In this document: piece by piece, positions 36,268 through 46,417 of the stretch
Layout of the letters: each line of letters begins with the position of its first letter
Numbering within the stretch: position 1 is the stretch's first letter
Assembly (NCBI GenBank): GCA_039621445.1
Contig: CP154954.1
Location: 19,578,642 to 19,642,641, forward strand
Origin: Euglena gracilis
Taxonomy: Eukaryota; Euglenida; Euglenophyceae; Euglenales
Direction: 5' to 3'
DNA length: 64,000 nucleotides
The notes under the pieces: model-generated
The model's database searches: none
The model's input: the letters and a program-made list of their open reading frames with translations, nothing else
What the model was told of the DNA's origin: nothing
Translations under genes and position numbers: made by a program

Positions 36268-37160
36268 AGGGCTATGCCCGATTTCCTTCTTGGACCAGGT
36301 CATCCCAGGTCCCGTCCGGATTTCGGACACAGCCCTGTTCGGGTTCTGCTTTCCAGAACACGGATCTCTTTTCTCCACGGGGGCACAACCCAAAAACCCG
36401 AAAACGCGCAAAAGGTTACCGCTTCTCGCGGTTACCTATTAGCCGTTTCGGCTTAGGGGTGCGAAAAAGCCCACTGTGGGAAACGGGGCTGGCAGGCTTC
36501 CTGACAAAGTGTCCCATCCACCCACTTTGGGTGTGCCAAAGGCACGCGGGGTTGGTCAAGCGTATTCGCTGAAAACCCGAGGGGAGAGGTGTGGAAGGGG
36601 GGGGGGCAGGCTCCTATCCTGGTCATACCCGGATAGGGCTCCTAGGCGGTCATATCCGCACTAGGAAACAAAAGCCTACTTACCAAACCGACTGCCGGCG
36701 ACAGCTTTGCGGGGTTGGGGGGAAAGTAGGGAGGAGAGGGGGGCTGGATTAGGCCAAAACAGAATTTTTGCTGTCTGGCAGCCTTAGGCGGCCTTATTGG
36801 CCGAAAAGTGACAAGTTGGCCTATTATTACGGCGTGCGCGCTGTGTGCTGTGTGTCACTTAGAGGCTTGCCAGGTTTCCCGGCTGCCAAGGTCTTCACAA
36901 CAGTAGCTCCTTCACGACGCGATAAGAGGCGCTTACCTCCTGCAGACGCTTTCCGTCCGCATGGCCATTGGTAGAGGGGTTGGGGGGGGGGGGCTCTTGG
37001 ATGCTTCCATCCAGAGCGCAGAGTGTGTGACACAGACCCAGGTTCATCCCAGGGCTGTTTAGCGATTTCCGCTACCAGTGTATTGTGTATGAGTCTCCTG
37101 GGGTGTCCAGGCTCCATGAAGGCGCTTACCTTACATGGGCCTGGTAATGCCGTTTCGGCA
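36268..37160 (-). other. 3' untranslated stretch of LTR element
   Basis: About 0.9 kb between the stop of the long extra ORF and the polypurine tract. No domain-bearing frame was seen. Confidence 0.5.
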
Positions 37161-40100
37161 TTACATCCTTTCCAACCGCCAATAATCATGGCGGGAGTCC
37201 ACCAGGACCATCTGAAAATGCGGTGGTGGTGGCCTGTCCACGAGCCAGGTTGCTGGCGATTCGTAGTAAAAGTCAGGTGCCACCCAGTCCCGAACCCATC
37301 CTTCCGGGACTGTGTGCTTGGTTGCACTCGCTCTTTCCGCGAGGAACCATTGCAGCTTCTCCCAGAATTTCCTGGGCAGAGTGGCTGGCCAGATGAAGTG
37401 ATTCATCCGTGGGTGATTGGCTGACACCTGCGGGGCATTCTCCGGGTGGAAGTCAATGGGCATGTGATACGCACATTCCGCGCGGACTGTATGGGGTCGT
37501 AATACGGCCCCAAGCCAGTCTTTCCAGGTCATCCCGTGGCTTTCGGGTGGCCATTGTGGCAGGCACCAGCGACCGTTTCGGTCCTGGGTTGTGAACAGGC
37601 GGAAAAATATCTTTTCCCTGTCCGCTGTCTCCCAGAGGTAAGGTAATCTTACCCCTGCCTCCTCAGCAGCGAGGCGTATCGCCCCACTGTCGATCTGCCA
37701 CCCACGGGCCATTCCCGTGTGGTGGTAGTCGTCAAGCTTGAGGTTGGAGTACTTGAAAAAGTCCTTGTACTTTTTGTGCAAGCTGGAGTATTCCTCCAGT
37801 GGCTTCTGGGCTCTTGGCACGATTGTGCGAACTGCGCCTTCCGCAGTTTGCCAGAAGGTACCTCGAAGGCAGTTGACACAGAGTAGTGGTGCATTCGTAC
37901 CATCTCGCTCGGTGTAGCTAAAATTGTGCTTGTGGGTCAAACTGTCCACGCACTTGGCGCATACCAAGGCGGCACAGTTGGGGATGTATACATCCTTGTG
38001 GAACGATTTCCGATACACAGGGTTGCACACATGGACGAGGGATAATCCAAAGTCAGGTGCACCGTTATACATCTTGTGGCATACAGTGCAAAGCCACACA
38101 AAACGGTTTTCCGTCGTTTTGTCGACGAGTAATTCCTCGCCGAAGTATTGGGCCAAAACACGGGGGTATCTGGAATTGTAATAATTCCAGGTCACGTTCT
38201 GATCAAAGGACCATTTTCGGCCCTGACAGAACAGTGGCTCAATCCATCGGTTGAGACATTGATGTGTCCTCGGTTTGTGGTCGATCATCATGTACCTGTT
38301 TTTCAGGTTATGAGTCCCAGGATCATCCTGGTTGATCGCGTTCCAGTCGATGACAACTTCGTCTTCCGAAGGTGTCTCGGCTGTTGAGGCGCGGGATATT
38401 CCCTGCCCCTTTGACTGAGGTTTCGGCTGTGAGGTTTTCCCATAGCCGGATGACGTGACGTGCGTGAATCCTTGTCCCGAGGTTGATCCCCGAGAAGAGG
38501 ATGCAGCACTCTGGCCTCCAGCACCACCACCGCCTTTCGGTGGGGGCTGATCACCAGATTTCGGTGTGGGCTTGCAAGGGGCGGCGCCTGGCTTTGTTTT
38601 CGCCCGGGCCTTCGGACTTCCGGTTTCCGGAGTATCCGAGGGCCGCCGTTCGGCGTCACGCTTGCTCGCCCAGGTGCGTGGTGACGCTTGGGACGGGGGT
38701 CTTCTCCCCGACGCCGAGCGTCGTGGACCTTCAGCAGGGGCTTCCAGAGCTGATGGTCGTCCTACACGCTCCTTCGCGGCTTCCGTGGGTTTCCCAGGGG
38801 TAGCCGTGGTGGATGGTGTGGGTGTAGCCTTGGCCGGCGCACTTCGCGCTGGCTGAGCCCGTGGTGGAGGCATGGACGTCCGCTCGGCCTGTTTTTCAGG
38901 CGCCGGTGACCGTGTGCCTTGACCCTTCTGTGCAGTGATTGTGGCTGTGCCCTGAGGTGCGGGTTCATCCCGTGCCTCTGGTGGCAGTGCCCGTGCTGGT
39001 ACAGGTTCATCCTGTACTGTCACGGTGGGTATTGTCTCCACTGCCATTGCTGTCTGGTCGCCTTCCTTCCGTGTCGCTTCCGACACTGGCGGTGGCGCCG
39101 GCGTTGGGGGAGGTTCATCCTCCGCCATGGCTGTAATGTCAGGTGTTTCTTCCACCGGCTGGGCAGTTTCCGCCGCGGCTGTGGAATAACTGGCCGCAGT
39201 GCCACGTGGAGTGACAACTGCGATCAGTGACCGCAAACCACCAAGTACGCGCCCGCCCAGTGAGGTGCGCCGCTCAGGTCCTTCACCTGAAGTGGGCTCC
39301 TCCGCTGGCTCCTCTGTCGACGGGGTTTCCACGGAAACAGGGAGCTTGAGGCGTAATACCTCAGGCGTGTGGGGTACCGTCTCCGGCGGGTTTTCCCGCG
39401 GAGGGGTCGGTACGCCTGCCGTACCCGTTGAGGTTGGTGACAGTGGCACAGGTGTCATTTCACCTGTCGGTGATACTGGACGCTGGGCAGTTTCTGCCAC
39501 AGTGTCCAGCAACACGACCGATGGGCTACGGGTTTCCCGTGCCGGAGGTTCCGCTGGCTGAGGTTCATCCTGGGCCATTGGGACCGTTTCCTCCTCCTCC
39601 TCCGCTTCCGGAGGGGATTCCTCTGTGTGTAGTTGTGCTGCAGTACGCGGGTCTTTTGCGCTCCTGTAGCACCCTTGTGTGTCTGACAGGCGGTAAAAGC
39701 TTATACTTTCACTCCGGTCAGAGTTGGGGTATGGGGGCGGCCACGACGCTCTCACCCAGCTTCCGGGTGGAGGTTGCGGCTCGTCGTCGTCGATCAGACA
39801 GAGGTCTTCCCACTGCTGTCGACAATTCTCGCTCACGCCGTATTCTCCTGGGTCTTCCAGGAAAGCGGGCAGCGGCAACGCATAACGAGGTTCTTTCCCC
39901 TCGTGTGCCGCGAAAAACATTTGGAAATCTTCCCAGATCAGGATATTCCCGAACTGGGTGTCCAGGTGCTCCTGGAGGCCGATTTCGGCGTCTTGCCAGT
40001 CCGGTCGCAGGTTCATCCTGCGTTGGTCCGGGTCATTGGGTCTGGCGTCTACCTCGGTGTATCCCCGAGGTAACCACTTTCTGTGCATATCCACATCAGC

Positions 40101-41147
40101 GGTCATGTATTTCAGGAAATATATGTAGACCTCCAGGACGTAGGTAATCCACGCCCTGTGCCAGTACTGTTGTAGCAGAAATATTTTCTGCCGGTGCTGT
40201 TTCAGCACCTTTCGGTCTTGCGTTCCGATCTGGGGATTCCGGCACTGATGCAGGAGGAATCTCCTGGTCGGCTGGCTACCGGCATTCTCGGCAGTCGGAG
40301 GCGGTTTTCCGCGTTCTCCGAAACCCCAGAAGTCAGCAATGTGAACTTCCTTGCAAAACTGGCATTCCAGTTTGTACCGCTGGGGGTACGCGAGGTCGAC
40401 GTCCAGTACCTTGAACAGCGTGCCATACATGCTGTCCAAGTATACTTGGAGATTGCATGTGAACATTACCGCGGCCTGCGCCTGGAGTTTCTCCGGCAGG
40501 GGGTAATATTTCCACTGAATTCCCAGTGCTCCCACGGAATACATGTGCGTGAAGATTTCCTTCAACTGTGCGACGAACGTTTCGTCGTCGTCACAATTAT
40601 TCATACAATCGATATACGTCAGACCGTTTCGGTCGGTAAAAATGCCGAAATTCTGGCAGGGGTATCCCAACCAGAACCACAGCTCCCAGAAACCAGGCAT
40701 CCGGTCCAGGACAACTTCATTCGAATGAGGGTATCCCTCAAAATCATGAAGTTCAGAACTGTAGAAAAAACGTTTGCAGTGATCGTTCATGCGATTCTGC
40801 ACCACTTCGAGCACCGCATCCGGTGGTCGGTGGATCATGTTGCCTGCTTTTGTGTACTTTTGGAGATCTTCGTCGGTTTTCTGCCAGATCTCCTCAAGGT
40901 ATTTGAACACCGAGGCAACGTCGTAGTCCTTCGTTTTCGAAGGTTCGGCGGCTTTTCCGCCTTTTCCTGCTGGGGGTCCGGCAGATTTTCCGCCTTTGCC
41001 TGGAGCTGGCCAAGCGGCTTTTCCGCCTTTGCCAGGTGGGGCTTTTCCACCTTTCTCCTGGCCTTTTCCTTTCCCCTTACCCTTGCCCTTTCCTTTACCC
41101 TTACCCTTTGTGTTGGACAGCCATTCGAATGTTGCCCAGTAATCCCA
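37161..41147 (-). CDS. Extra long ORF of LTR element (1,249+ codons), function unknown
   Basis: Open for 1,249 codons from a GTG at 40,910. The same frame is open upstream to 41,147, just after an in-frame TAG at 41,148-41,150. Layout: a (KG)n and GKGGKA repeat lead, then a folded N-terminal region with many Trp/Tyr and a possible C-x2-C...H-x-C cluster (about residues 183-223 counted from the GTG). About 400 residues of Pro/Glu/Thr/Ala low complexity follow. The C-terminal region has CTVCHKM, HVCNP, CAKCVD and LLCVNCLRG, spaced like a RING/PHD-type zinc module, and ends in a Trp-rich region. No RT, protease, envelope signal peptide or membrane span is seen. The position matches env or accessory genes of other LTR elements, but the content does not. 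Confidence 0.75.
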   Translation of the reverse strand, partial: WDYWATFEWLSNTKGKGKGKGKGKGKGKGQEKGGKAPPGKGGKAAWPAPGKGGKSAGPPAGKGGKAAEPSKTKDYDVASVFKYLEEIWQKTDEDLQKYTKAGNMIHRPPDAVLEVVQNRMNDHCKRFFYSSELHDFEGYPHSNEVVLDRMPGFWELWFWLGYPCQNFGIFTDRNGLTYIDCMNNCDDDETFVAQLKEIFTHMYSVGALGIQWKYYPLPEKLQAQAAVMFTCNLQVYLDSMYGTLFKVLDVDLAYPQRYKLECQFCKEVHIADFWGFGERGKPPPTAENAGSQPTRRFLLHQCRNPQIGTQDRKVLKQHRQKIFLLQQYWHRAWITYVLEVYIYFLKYMTADVDMHRKWLPRGYTEVDARPNDPDQRRMNLRPDWQDAEIGLQEHLDTQFGNILIWEDFQMFFAAHEGKEPRYALPLPAFLEDPGEYGVSENCRQQWEDLCLIDDDEPQPPPGSWVRASWPPPYPNSDRSESISFYRLSDTQGCYRSAKDPRTAAQLHTEESPPEAEEEEETVPMAQDEPQPAEPPARETRSPSVVLLDTVAETAQRPVSPTGEMTPVPLSPTSTGTAGVPTPPRENPPETVPHTPEVLRLKLPVSVETPSTEEPAEEPTSGEGPERRTSLGGRVLGGLRSLIAVVTPRGTAASYSTAAAETAQPVEETPDITAMAEDEPPPTPAPPPVSEATRKEGDQTAMAVETIPTVTVQDEPVPARALPPEARDEPAPQGTATITAQKGQGTRSPAPEKQAERTSMPPPRAQPARSAPAKATPTPSTTATPGKPTEAAKERVGRPSALEAPAEGPRRSASGRRPPSQASPRTWASKRDAERRPSDTPETGSPKARAKTKPGAAPCKPTPKSGDQPPPKGGGGAGGQSAASSSRGSTSGQGFTHVTSSGYGKTSQPKPQSKGQGISRASTAETPSEDEVVIDWNAINQDDPGTHNLKNRYMMIDHKPRTHQCLNRWIEPLFCQGRKWSFDQNVTWNYYNSRYPRVLAQYFGEELLVDKTTENRFVWLCTVCHKMYNGAPDFGLSLVHVCNPVYRKSFHKDVYIPNCAALVCAKCVDSLTHKHNFSYTERDGTNAPLLCVNCLRGTFWQTAEGAVRTIVPRAQKPLEEYSSLHKKYKDFFKYSNLKLDDYHHTGMARGWQIDSGAIRLAAEEAGVRLPYLWETADREKIFFRLFTTQDRNGRWCLPQWPPESHGMTWKDWLGAVLRPHTVRAECAYHMPIDFHPENAPQVSANHPRMNHFIWPATLPRKFWEKLQWFLAERASATKHTVPEGWVRDWVAPDFYYESPATWLVDRPPPPHFQMVLVDSRHDYWRLERM

Positions 41148-41531
41148 CTATTCTGGGTCTTCTGGTGTAAACACAGGGTAAGTCACGGATTCCGTGCTGG
41201 GCGTTCGAGCAATTTCCTGCTCAGCGTCGCCACGATTTGAGTAAACCGGCGCGAGCAGGGACAGTCGGGTTTCGCGACGTGCCCGTTCTGCCGTCACGTC
41301 TGGCGCTGGCGGAGATTCCTCCTCAGCGTCAACGTGCATCGCCGCGGGCGGATTTTCCGACCTCGGCGAGTGGCGCTGTGACTGCGGCGTCAGATTTTCC
41401 GGCCCGCGGTCACGCTTGCCGGCGGTAGAGCTTGGGTGTCGTGCTGATGGCGCTTCCGCCACAGCAACGTCCTGCTGTCGTGCTGGTTGACGTGATCGTG
41501 ATGGAGCTGGGACTCCTGTGAGAGCCGACAC
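41148..41531 (-). CDS. Extra ORF segment, in frame with the long ORF
   Basis: 127 codons, low complexity (Pro/Ala/Arg/Ser), ending FTPEDPE then TAG. The codon after the stop continues the long ORF (WDYWATFEWL), so the two were probably one frame. It overlaps the upstream segment in a different phase near 41,520. Confidence 0.5.
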   Translation of the reverse strand: MSALTGVPAPSRSRQPARQQDVAVAEAPSARHPSSTAGKRDRGPENLTPQSQRHSPRSENPPAAMHVDAEEESPPAPDVTAERARRETRLSLLAPVYSNRGDAEQEIARTPSTESVTYPVFTPEDPE

Positions 41532-41913
41532 AGCGGCGCTCTTCGGTCGTCATTTCCGCCCGGGCAGGATTTTCCTGGACAGCGGAAACAGGGGGGCGAT
41601 GTGCGATTTGTCGTTGGATCGTCACAGCATATTCATACTTTTGACGCACCTCTTCAGACTCGAACGGCCGGCCAGTCCACGGGTTAACGGGTTCATCCCG
41701 AACCGGAGGCACTGGCGCCGCACGAGGCGCTGCCGCGGCTTCCCGCGGACGAGCGCTTCGGGCAGGGTCAGACGTCGCGGGAGGGTTTCCCTCCACAGAA
41801 CGTCGTGGCATAGTGTCAGGTATGGTTGGGTGGGGTTGAGGTGGATTCACGTACTGATCCCGTGGCATTGGTGCCTCCTGGGGGTAATCCCCACAGACGG
41901 TGTACTGAGACAC
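41410..41913 (-). CDS. Extra ORF segment, shifted frame
   Basis: 167 codons. SQYTVCGDYPQEAPMPRDQY is followed by Pro/Arg/Ala-rich sequence with EEVRQKYEYAVTIQRQIAHR. The reading frame appears to start earlier (RDYPAQEHVSQY) in the phase left by a shift near 41,935. Confidence 0.45.
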   Translation of the reverse strand: MSQYTVCGDYPQEAPMPRDQYVNPPQPHPTIPDTMPRRSVEGNPPATSDPARSARPREAAAAPRAAPVPPVRDEPVNPWTGRPFESEEVRQKYEYAVTIQRQIAHRPPVSAVQENPARAEMTTEERRCVGSHRSPSSITITSTSTTAGRCCGGSAISTTPKLYRRQA

Positions 41914-41932
41914 GTGCTCCTGCGCAGGATAA

Positions 41933-42574
41933 TCACGCCTGGGGCATGCGCTCAGGGGATCGACAAATACTTTCTTTCACACGTGGGTGTTCACTCCGGA
42001 CAGGTGCTTCCCCTGTCTCTTCCTCGGGTAATCCTGGGGAGTGAGCACGAAAGTGTGCAGTGTAAGTGCCAACTGGTGGTACCTGCCGTGCTACCTGTGG
42101 CGGGACTTCCACGCCCAGGTCACGCATGGTAATGTCCGCCGCGAATCCCGACGTGTCCGGGTCGGTGTAATACACCAAACCGGTCATCGTTGCCTGGGCG
42201 CACATACACCACAGGGCTGGAGGGGTATTCGCGATGGTCAAAATTTGACGACAGTGGTCATCCCACAACACCTGTGTGAGGTGGTCTGGTGCCGGGTTTG
42301 CGCTCATACGCATCACCCGGTTCATCGTCTCCGCCGTGCGGTGGATCATCACACCCGCATACGGTGGGAGGCGACGAGAGCCTGATGGCTGAGATGGACG
42401 CGCTTCCGCGGACATCGGGGTCATCCTGCTACTGCTGCTGGCCTCAGGGTTTCCCTGAGCCGCAGTTCGTGCAGGTGGCTGCGTACCGTATCGGTACGCA
42501 TACTGGTCAGGTTGTGGGTGAGTGGTTGGGTGGTAAGGCGGTCCTCCGCCTGGCTCCCTTCGACCGGGCAGCAT
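41933..42574 (-). CDS. First extra ORF after the chromodomain
   Basis: 213 codons from an ATG at 42,574, 165 bp after the chromodomain frame ends. A disordered N-terminus is followed by a compact region: MIHRTAETMNRVMRMSANPA, HLTQVLWDDHCRQILTIANT and CAQATMTGLVYYTD. No known domain recognised. It is probably the 5' part of one long extra gene with the next three segments. Confidence 0.5.
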   Translation of the reverse strand: MLPGRREPGGGPPYHPTTHPQPDQYAYRYGTQPPARTAAQGNPEASSSSRMTPMSAEARPSQPSGSRRLPPYAGVMIHRTAETMNRVMRMSANPAPDHLTQVLWDDHCRQILTIANTPPALWCMCAQATMTGLVYYTDPDTSGFAADITMRDLGVEVPPQVARQVPPVGTYTAHFRAHSPGLPEEETGEAPVRSEHPRVKESICRSPERMPQA

Positions 42575-42738
42575 GATACCGCCCGGGGTCGGTACGGTGG
42601 GGTGGTTGGGTTATTGGTTGTAGGTTGGTAAGGGTAACCGCTTGTGTGTTGTTTGGTAAAAAAAATTATGCGGAAAGAAAGAATGATAAGAATCAATGAT
42701 AAAAAGAAAAGAAAACGACATGGGTTTCCCATGCGTTC

Positions 42739-43113
42739 TCAAAAACTTGTCATGGAAACATCAATGTTATGCTTCTTGTTCCACAGCTTCCAAACTTGCT
42801 GGACATACCCAACAAAACTGGTTGATGGCTCCCAAGTGTCCTCCTCGGGCCCATACCCTTTCCAGCGGACCTTCCAAAGGTGCATACCTTTGTCGATTTT
42901 GTGATCGATAATTTTATCGACTACAAAGTCGTCCGTCTCAGGTAATCTGGAACGGGGCTTGAAGTGCAAGCACGGGATGGGTTTCCATTCCGGCGGTGCC
43001 AGGTATGGCTTGAAGTCGTCCATATGAACGTCCTCAACAGCATTCGGTAATGCAACCTTGTATCGCCCGCTGGTACCTAGTCTTTCTAGGATTTCACAGG
43101 GGCCGAGAGCCAA
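42739..43113 (-). CDS. Chromodomain (integrase C-terminus)
   Basis: Contains [20 protein letters not shown], the canonical aromatic-cage chromodomain signature, ending KLWNKKHN. Upstream it has the integrase tail with [10 protein letters not shown] and YKVALPN. In chromoviruses this domain guides integration to modified histones. It is one base out of phase with the integrase core frame, so a frameshift separates them. Confidence 0.9.
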   Translation of the reverse strand: MALGPCEILERLGTSGRYKVALPNAVEDVHMDDFKPYLAPPEWKPIPCLHFKPRSRLPETDDFVVDKIIDHKIDKGMHLWKVRWKGYGPEEDTWEPSTSFVGYVQQVWKLWNKKHNIDVSMTSF

Positions 43114-43697
43114 AGGGGGTCCAGCTTGGAAGACTGCATGCGAGTACGGCTATTCCGCACCCACACGCGGTCACCGGGACTATACACAGGTGACTTGAAA
43201 TTCTGCAAAAACGATTTCCGTTTAGTTGCATGAATATCAGTGACTCGCTTCTGGACTGCAGAACGTAGATTTTCTACGTCCGCAAACCAGGTCTCGCAAC
43301 TGACACTCGTTCGGGCGGGTCTCTCCGAAGGGACATCCCCTATGGCCGGAGGGTCCCGTCCGAAAACTAATTTATAGGGTGAGTGAGGTAAAACCAACCC
43401 TGGTAGGGTATTGATATAAAACAAAGACCATGGTAGCACTGATATCCAGTTGCTGCGCGAGTCAGCCAGTGAAAGGCGAAGCATATTCACGACGGATTTC
43501 ACGGCTGCCTCGGCTCTACCGTTGCCTTTGGGTCGGTATATAATGGAAAAATGTTGCTCAATTCCGAGTAAACCGCACAAAGTGGTGAAAAACCTTGAAG
43601 AAATCAAATGGTCTTGATCACTCACAATTTCATTCGGCAAACCCATTAAGCAAACACATTTCTCCAAAAATATAGTTGCAAAAAATTGGGCAGTCAA
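43086..43697 (-). CDS. Integrase catalytic core (second Asp and Glu)
   Basis: Shows [20 protein letters not shown] (second catalytic Asp) and [20 protein letters not shown] (catalytic Glu in GRAEAAVK), followed by the [11 protein letters not shown] block. Same frame as the upstream zinc-binding part, separated only by a TAA at 43,788-43,790. Confidence 0.88.
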   Translation of the reverse strand: MTAQFFATIFLEKCVCLMGLPNEIVSDQDHLISSRFFTTLCGLLGIEQHFSIIYRPKGNGRAEAAVKSVVNMLRLSLADSRSNWISVLPWSLFYINTLPGLVLPHSPYKLVFGRDPPAIGDVPSERPARTSVSCETWFADVENLRSAVQKRVTDIHATKRKSFLQNFKSPVYSPGDRVWVRNSRTRMQSSKLDPLWLSAPVKS

Positions 43698-43787
43698 CCC
43701 TGACTTCTGGCATGGAATGGCTACAATGTACCCACTCAGCCTGCAGACGACAACAAAAACGTAATCGTAAATTTTGTCGTCCGTTCC

Positions 43788-44192
43788 TTAGCACGGTTCT
43801 AATTCTAGAAAATCCATGCAGAGGGATGTAATAATGTCAGTGGGTACGGGGAAAAAATCCATCGTACCAGGGGAGGTACCTCTGCGGGGTTTTACCGCTT
43901 GACAAATTTGACACCGTTGCGCTATTCGCAAACAGCGTGAGTAAAGCTCTTTCTCGCTCAGGGTTGCGCAATACCTGTGGCCCACCAACGAAAGAAGTTT
44001 GGGGGCCCCAGGGTGACCGTGGTTGTGATAGCACAAAATCACATCACCAACCAGGTCCTGGGGGACACAATATTTGTAACCCGATTCATTGCGAAAAACC
44101 AACCGTAAAGGTGAAAGAGTGAAATTCTCCAGCACTTCGCCATTGCGAAGTCTGGTTACAATGGTGTCATACGGATCACGACTATAATCCAT
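43788..44192 (-). CDS. Integrase zinc-binding domain and first catalytic Asp
   Basis: GHPGAPKLL...RYCATLSEKEL...CLRIAQRCQICQAVKP is the HHCC module of Ty3/Gypsy integrases. SLCMDFLELEP supplies the first catalytic Asp. An in-frame TAA follows; 30 codons later the core frame resumes. Confidence 0.85.
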   Translation of the reverse strand: MDYSRDPYDTIVTRLRNGEVLENFTLSPLRLVFRNESGYKYCVPQDLVGDVILCYHNHGHPGAPKLLSLVGHRYCATLSEKELYSRCLRIAQRCQICQAVKPRRGTSPGTMDFFPVPTDIITSLCMDFLELEPC

Positions 44193-44487
44193 TCGCGAAA
44201 GAAGTGGGGAAGGGACTCAGCATACGCTGGGGTCCAGACGTGCTTCCACGTCGGCGCCTTCCACGCACTGGTGCGACCAGGATTAGTTGTGAAACCGGAA
44301 AAGAATCCAAAAGATTATCCGCAACGTCGTTTTGACGTGCGTATTCGTCAGCTTCCTGACTTCCATGAAAAGTCGCGTCTCCCTCATCCGGGTTCCCATG
44401 GTAATACCAAGGGGCCCGACTGAGCGGATCCGCTACTTTCTGTGTGTGACCAGGGGTATAAATAACCACAAGGTTGAATTGACTCAA
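44182..44487 (-). pseudogene. RNase H C-terminal end / linker
   Basis: Reads SQFNLVVIYTPGHTQKVADP and LSRAPW, the conserved end of Ty3/Gypsy RNase H (x-Y-x-PGxxxxVADxLSR). The rest is a linker to integrase. Confidence 0.75.
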
Positions 44488-44499
44488 GAACTCATGTCA

Positions 44500-46200
44500 T
44501 CTGCATCGCCTTCCGACCGATGACATGGCCTTGTTCAAATCCTGGTGTACCAGTGTTGGAGACTCTCATGATCGGCCTGACGAGGATCTGGACGAGGCTG
44601 CTGGCGACCCAGCTGCGAAATTTCTGGAGTATAAGCACGATTGCGTAGCGTATCGATATATTTCCACTTGACTTGACCTTTGCCGTCGTCGCCCTGTAGT
44701 TTCTGCTGAGGCCACAGGTCGGAGTTCATCTGCCGCGTTTGCTGGCTAAGAACTCCGAACAGCGTAATCGCTGCTGTCGACTTCCAGCACATATGGTTTG
44801 TACCGGTGCGATTCGGGGACAACATTCTCCAAAGCAAAACCTTGATTTTTTCAATGGCCTCACGCTTTTGGTCATCCCAATGACTTGTGTTGAAACAGCC
44901 CGGTTTTTGAGCGTGGTGGGGGCACCGCGATCGCGAAGTCCTTCATATATGCGTAGTATTGGCGAATCCCAAAAATCATTTGAGTATAATCGTTTTGATA
45001 CCTCAGGTGTCCATTTCTTAATGGCTTATAGTTTGCTCGACGGCTTTCCGCTGCCCATTGCTGAGGATGCTTATAAGTTCGCGAAACAGACGCGAGTTTC
45101 GCTGCACGTTTTTGCTGGCTAATCTCCGCAACAGAATGAGTTTGTTTGACTATCCGCTCGATTTTGCGGATGGTGGTGGTGTACGCACATCATCGTACAC
45201 GATGGTAAAGCAAATCGCGTAGACCTGATTTTTTCATGGCTCACTTAACACCCATGGACTTTGGCTGTTGTCAACAGCCCGTGTTTTGTGATGGGGGCAA
45301 GTGCATTGGTGAAGTCCTCCAGATAAGAACACAACATTTATCGCGTAGTTTGGTGCAAATCCCATCAAGGTGAGTATCGTTTTGATTACCAGCCCAGGTG
45401 TCCATTTCTTAATGGCCTAGTCTGGGGGCTTAGGAACAACTGCTGGGATGTCAGTCGCTTTCGAACAATCATTGCGGCGAAAAGCACATTTTTGAAATGC
45501 GCGTTAACCGCGAAAAACATGGTGCATTGGTTTGAGGATATCTTCGCTCGATTTTGCGGATGGGGTGGTGTTCCACCAGCACATTTTCAGCACACGATGA
45601 AAACGGCAATCGCGCAGAATCATGATTTGACATGGCTGCCTCGACGGATGGGTACCGTCCATTGGTACACATTCCGATGTGTCGCGTGATTCTTGCAAGG
45701 GTGTATGGTTTATTTTGGTGCATTGGTAAACCTCCAGATCGAAATTGAACACAACCGTTTTTCCGATTGTGGTGATCAGTCCTATGGGGAGGGTAGAATC
45801 TCCCGGGGGTTTCCGGTCATCAACTCCGATATGGGGGAGGGGTTTTGAACACACCTGCCTGGGATGGTCCAGTCGCTTCGAACAATCATTGCGCTGAATA
45901 GGAATAAGAAAGAAACGAAAATTTAGGTGAGGTTTCAGCGATTTACAAACACGACCGCATGTCGGATGGTTTCCAGCACACCATGGTATCGAATTCAGCT
46001 GGCTCGATACACCCCGATTTCGTTTTAGGAATGAGGGAATCGAAGGGCGAAAAAAAGGGCGCGGAAAAAAACGGCAAGGGGGGAAAAAAACGAAAAAAAA
46101 AACAAAGGGGTGAAAAAAGGGGTATGAGGGAAGAAACACAACGAAGGGGGGGGGGGGGGACCCCAAAATTTATCAAAATTTTCCATTTCAAATGACGTGG
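44500..46200 (-). pseudogene. Scrambled reverse transcriptase / RNase H region
   Basis: Recognisable fragments sit in different frames on minus: RNase H start KPYVLEVDSSDYAV (about 44,765-44,805), RT thumb FLGFAN plus YMKDFAIAVPP (44,920-44,973), and AIKKWTP (45,003-45,026) repeated at 45,389-45,412. A KSSEDILKPMHHVF stretch near 45,525-45,570 matches the segment after the catalytic YxDD. A YxDD box itself is not readable. Two, perhaps three, diverged copies of a roughly 390-bp unit lie in tandem. The RT is not functional as written. Confidence 0.7.
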
Positions 46201-46417
46201 CAGGGTTGCATCGATTTCCAATTCAAATCAAAAAAGCCATGTCGCGATTGAAAATCGAAAATGCGAGCACCATTTGAAAATCGTTCCAGAATTGAGAAAG
46301 ATTGGTACCGAGGAATCCAAAAACGTGGATTCCAAAAATGGGAGGGTCTTAACTAAGGGTTAATCCCAAGGGAGTTTGGACAGGTTGGGGTATTCCCCAT
46401 TCCGCATCAAATTCGTA

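Noticed and set aside
37161-40910. Envelope protein in the env position of the LTR element
   Set aside because: No signal peptide, furin site, fusion peptide or membrane span is visible. Cysteines are arranged like zinc-binding modules.
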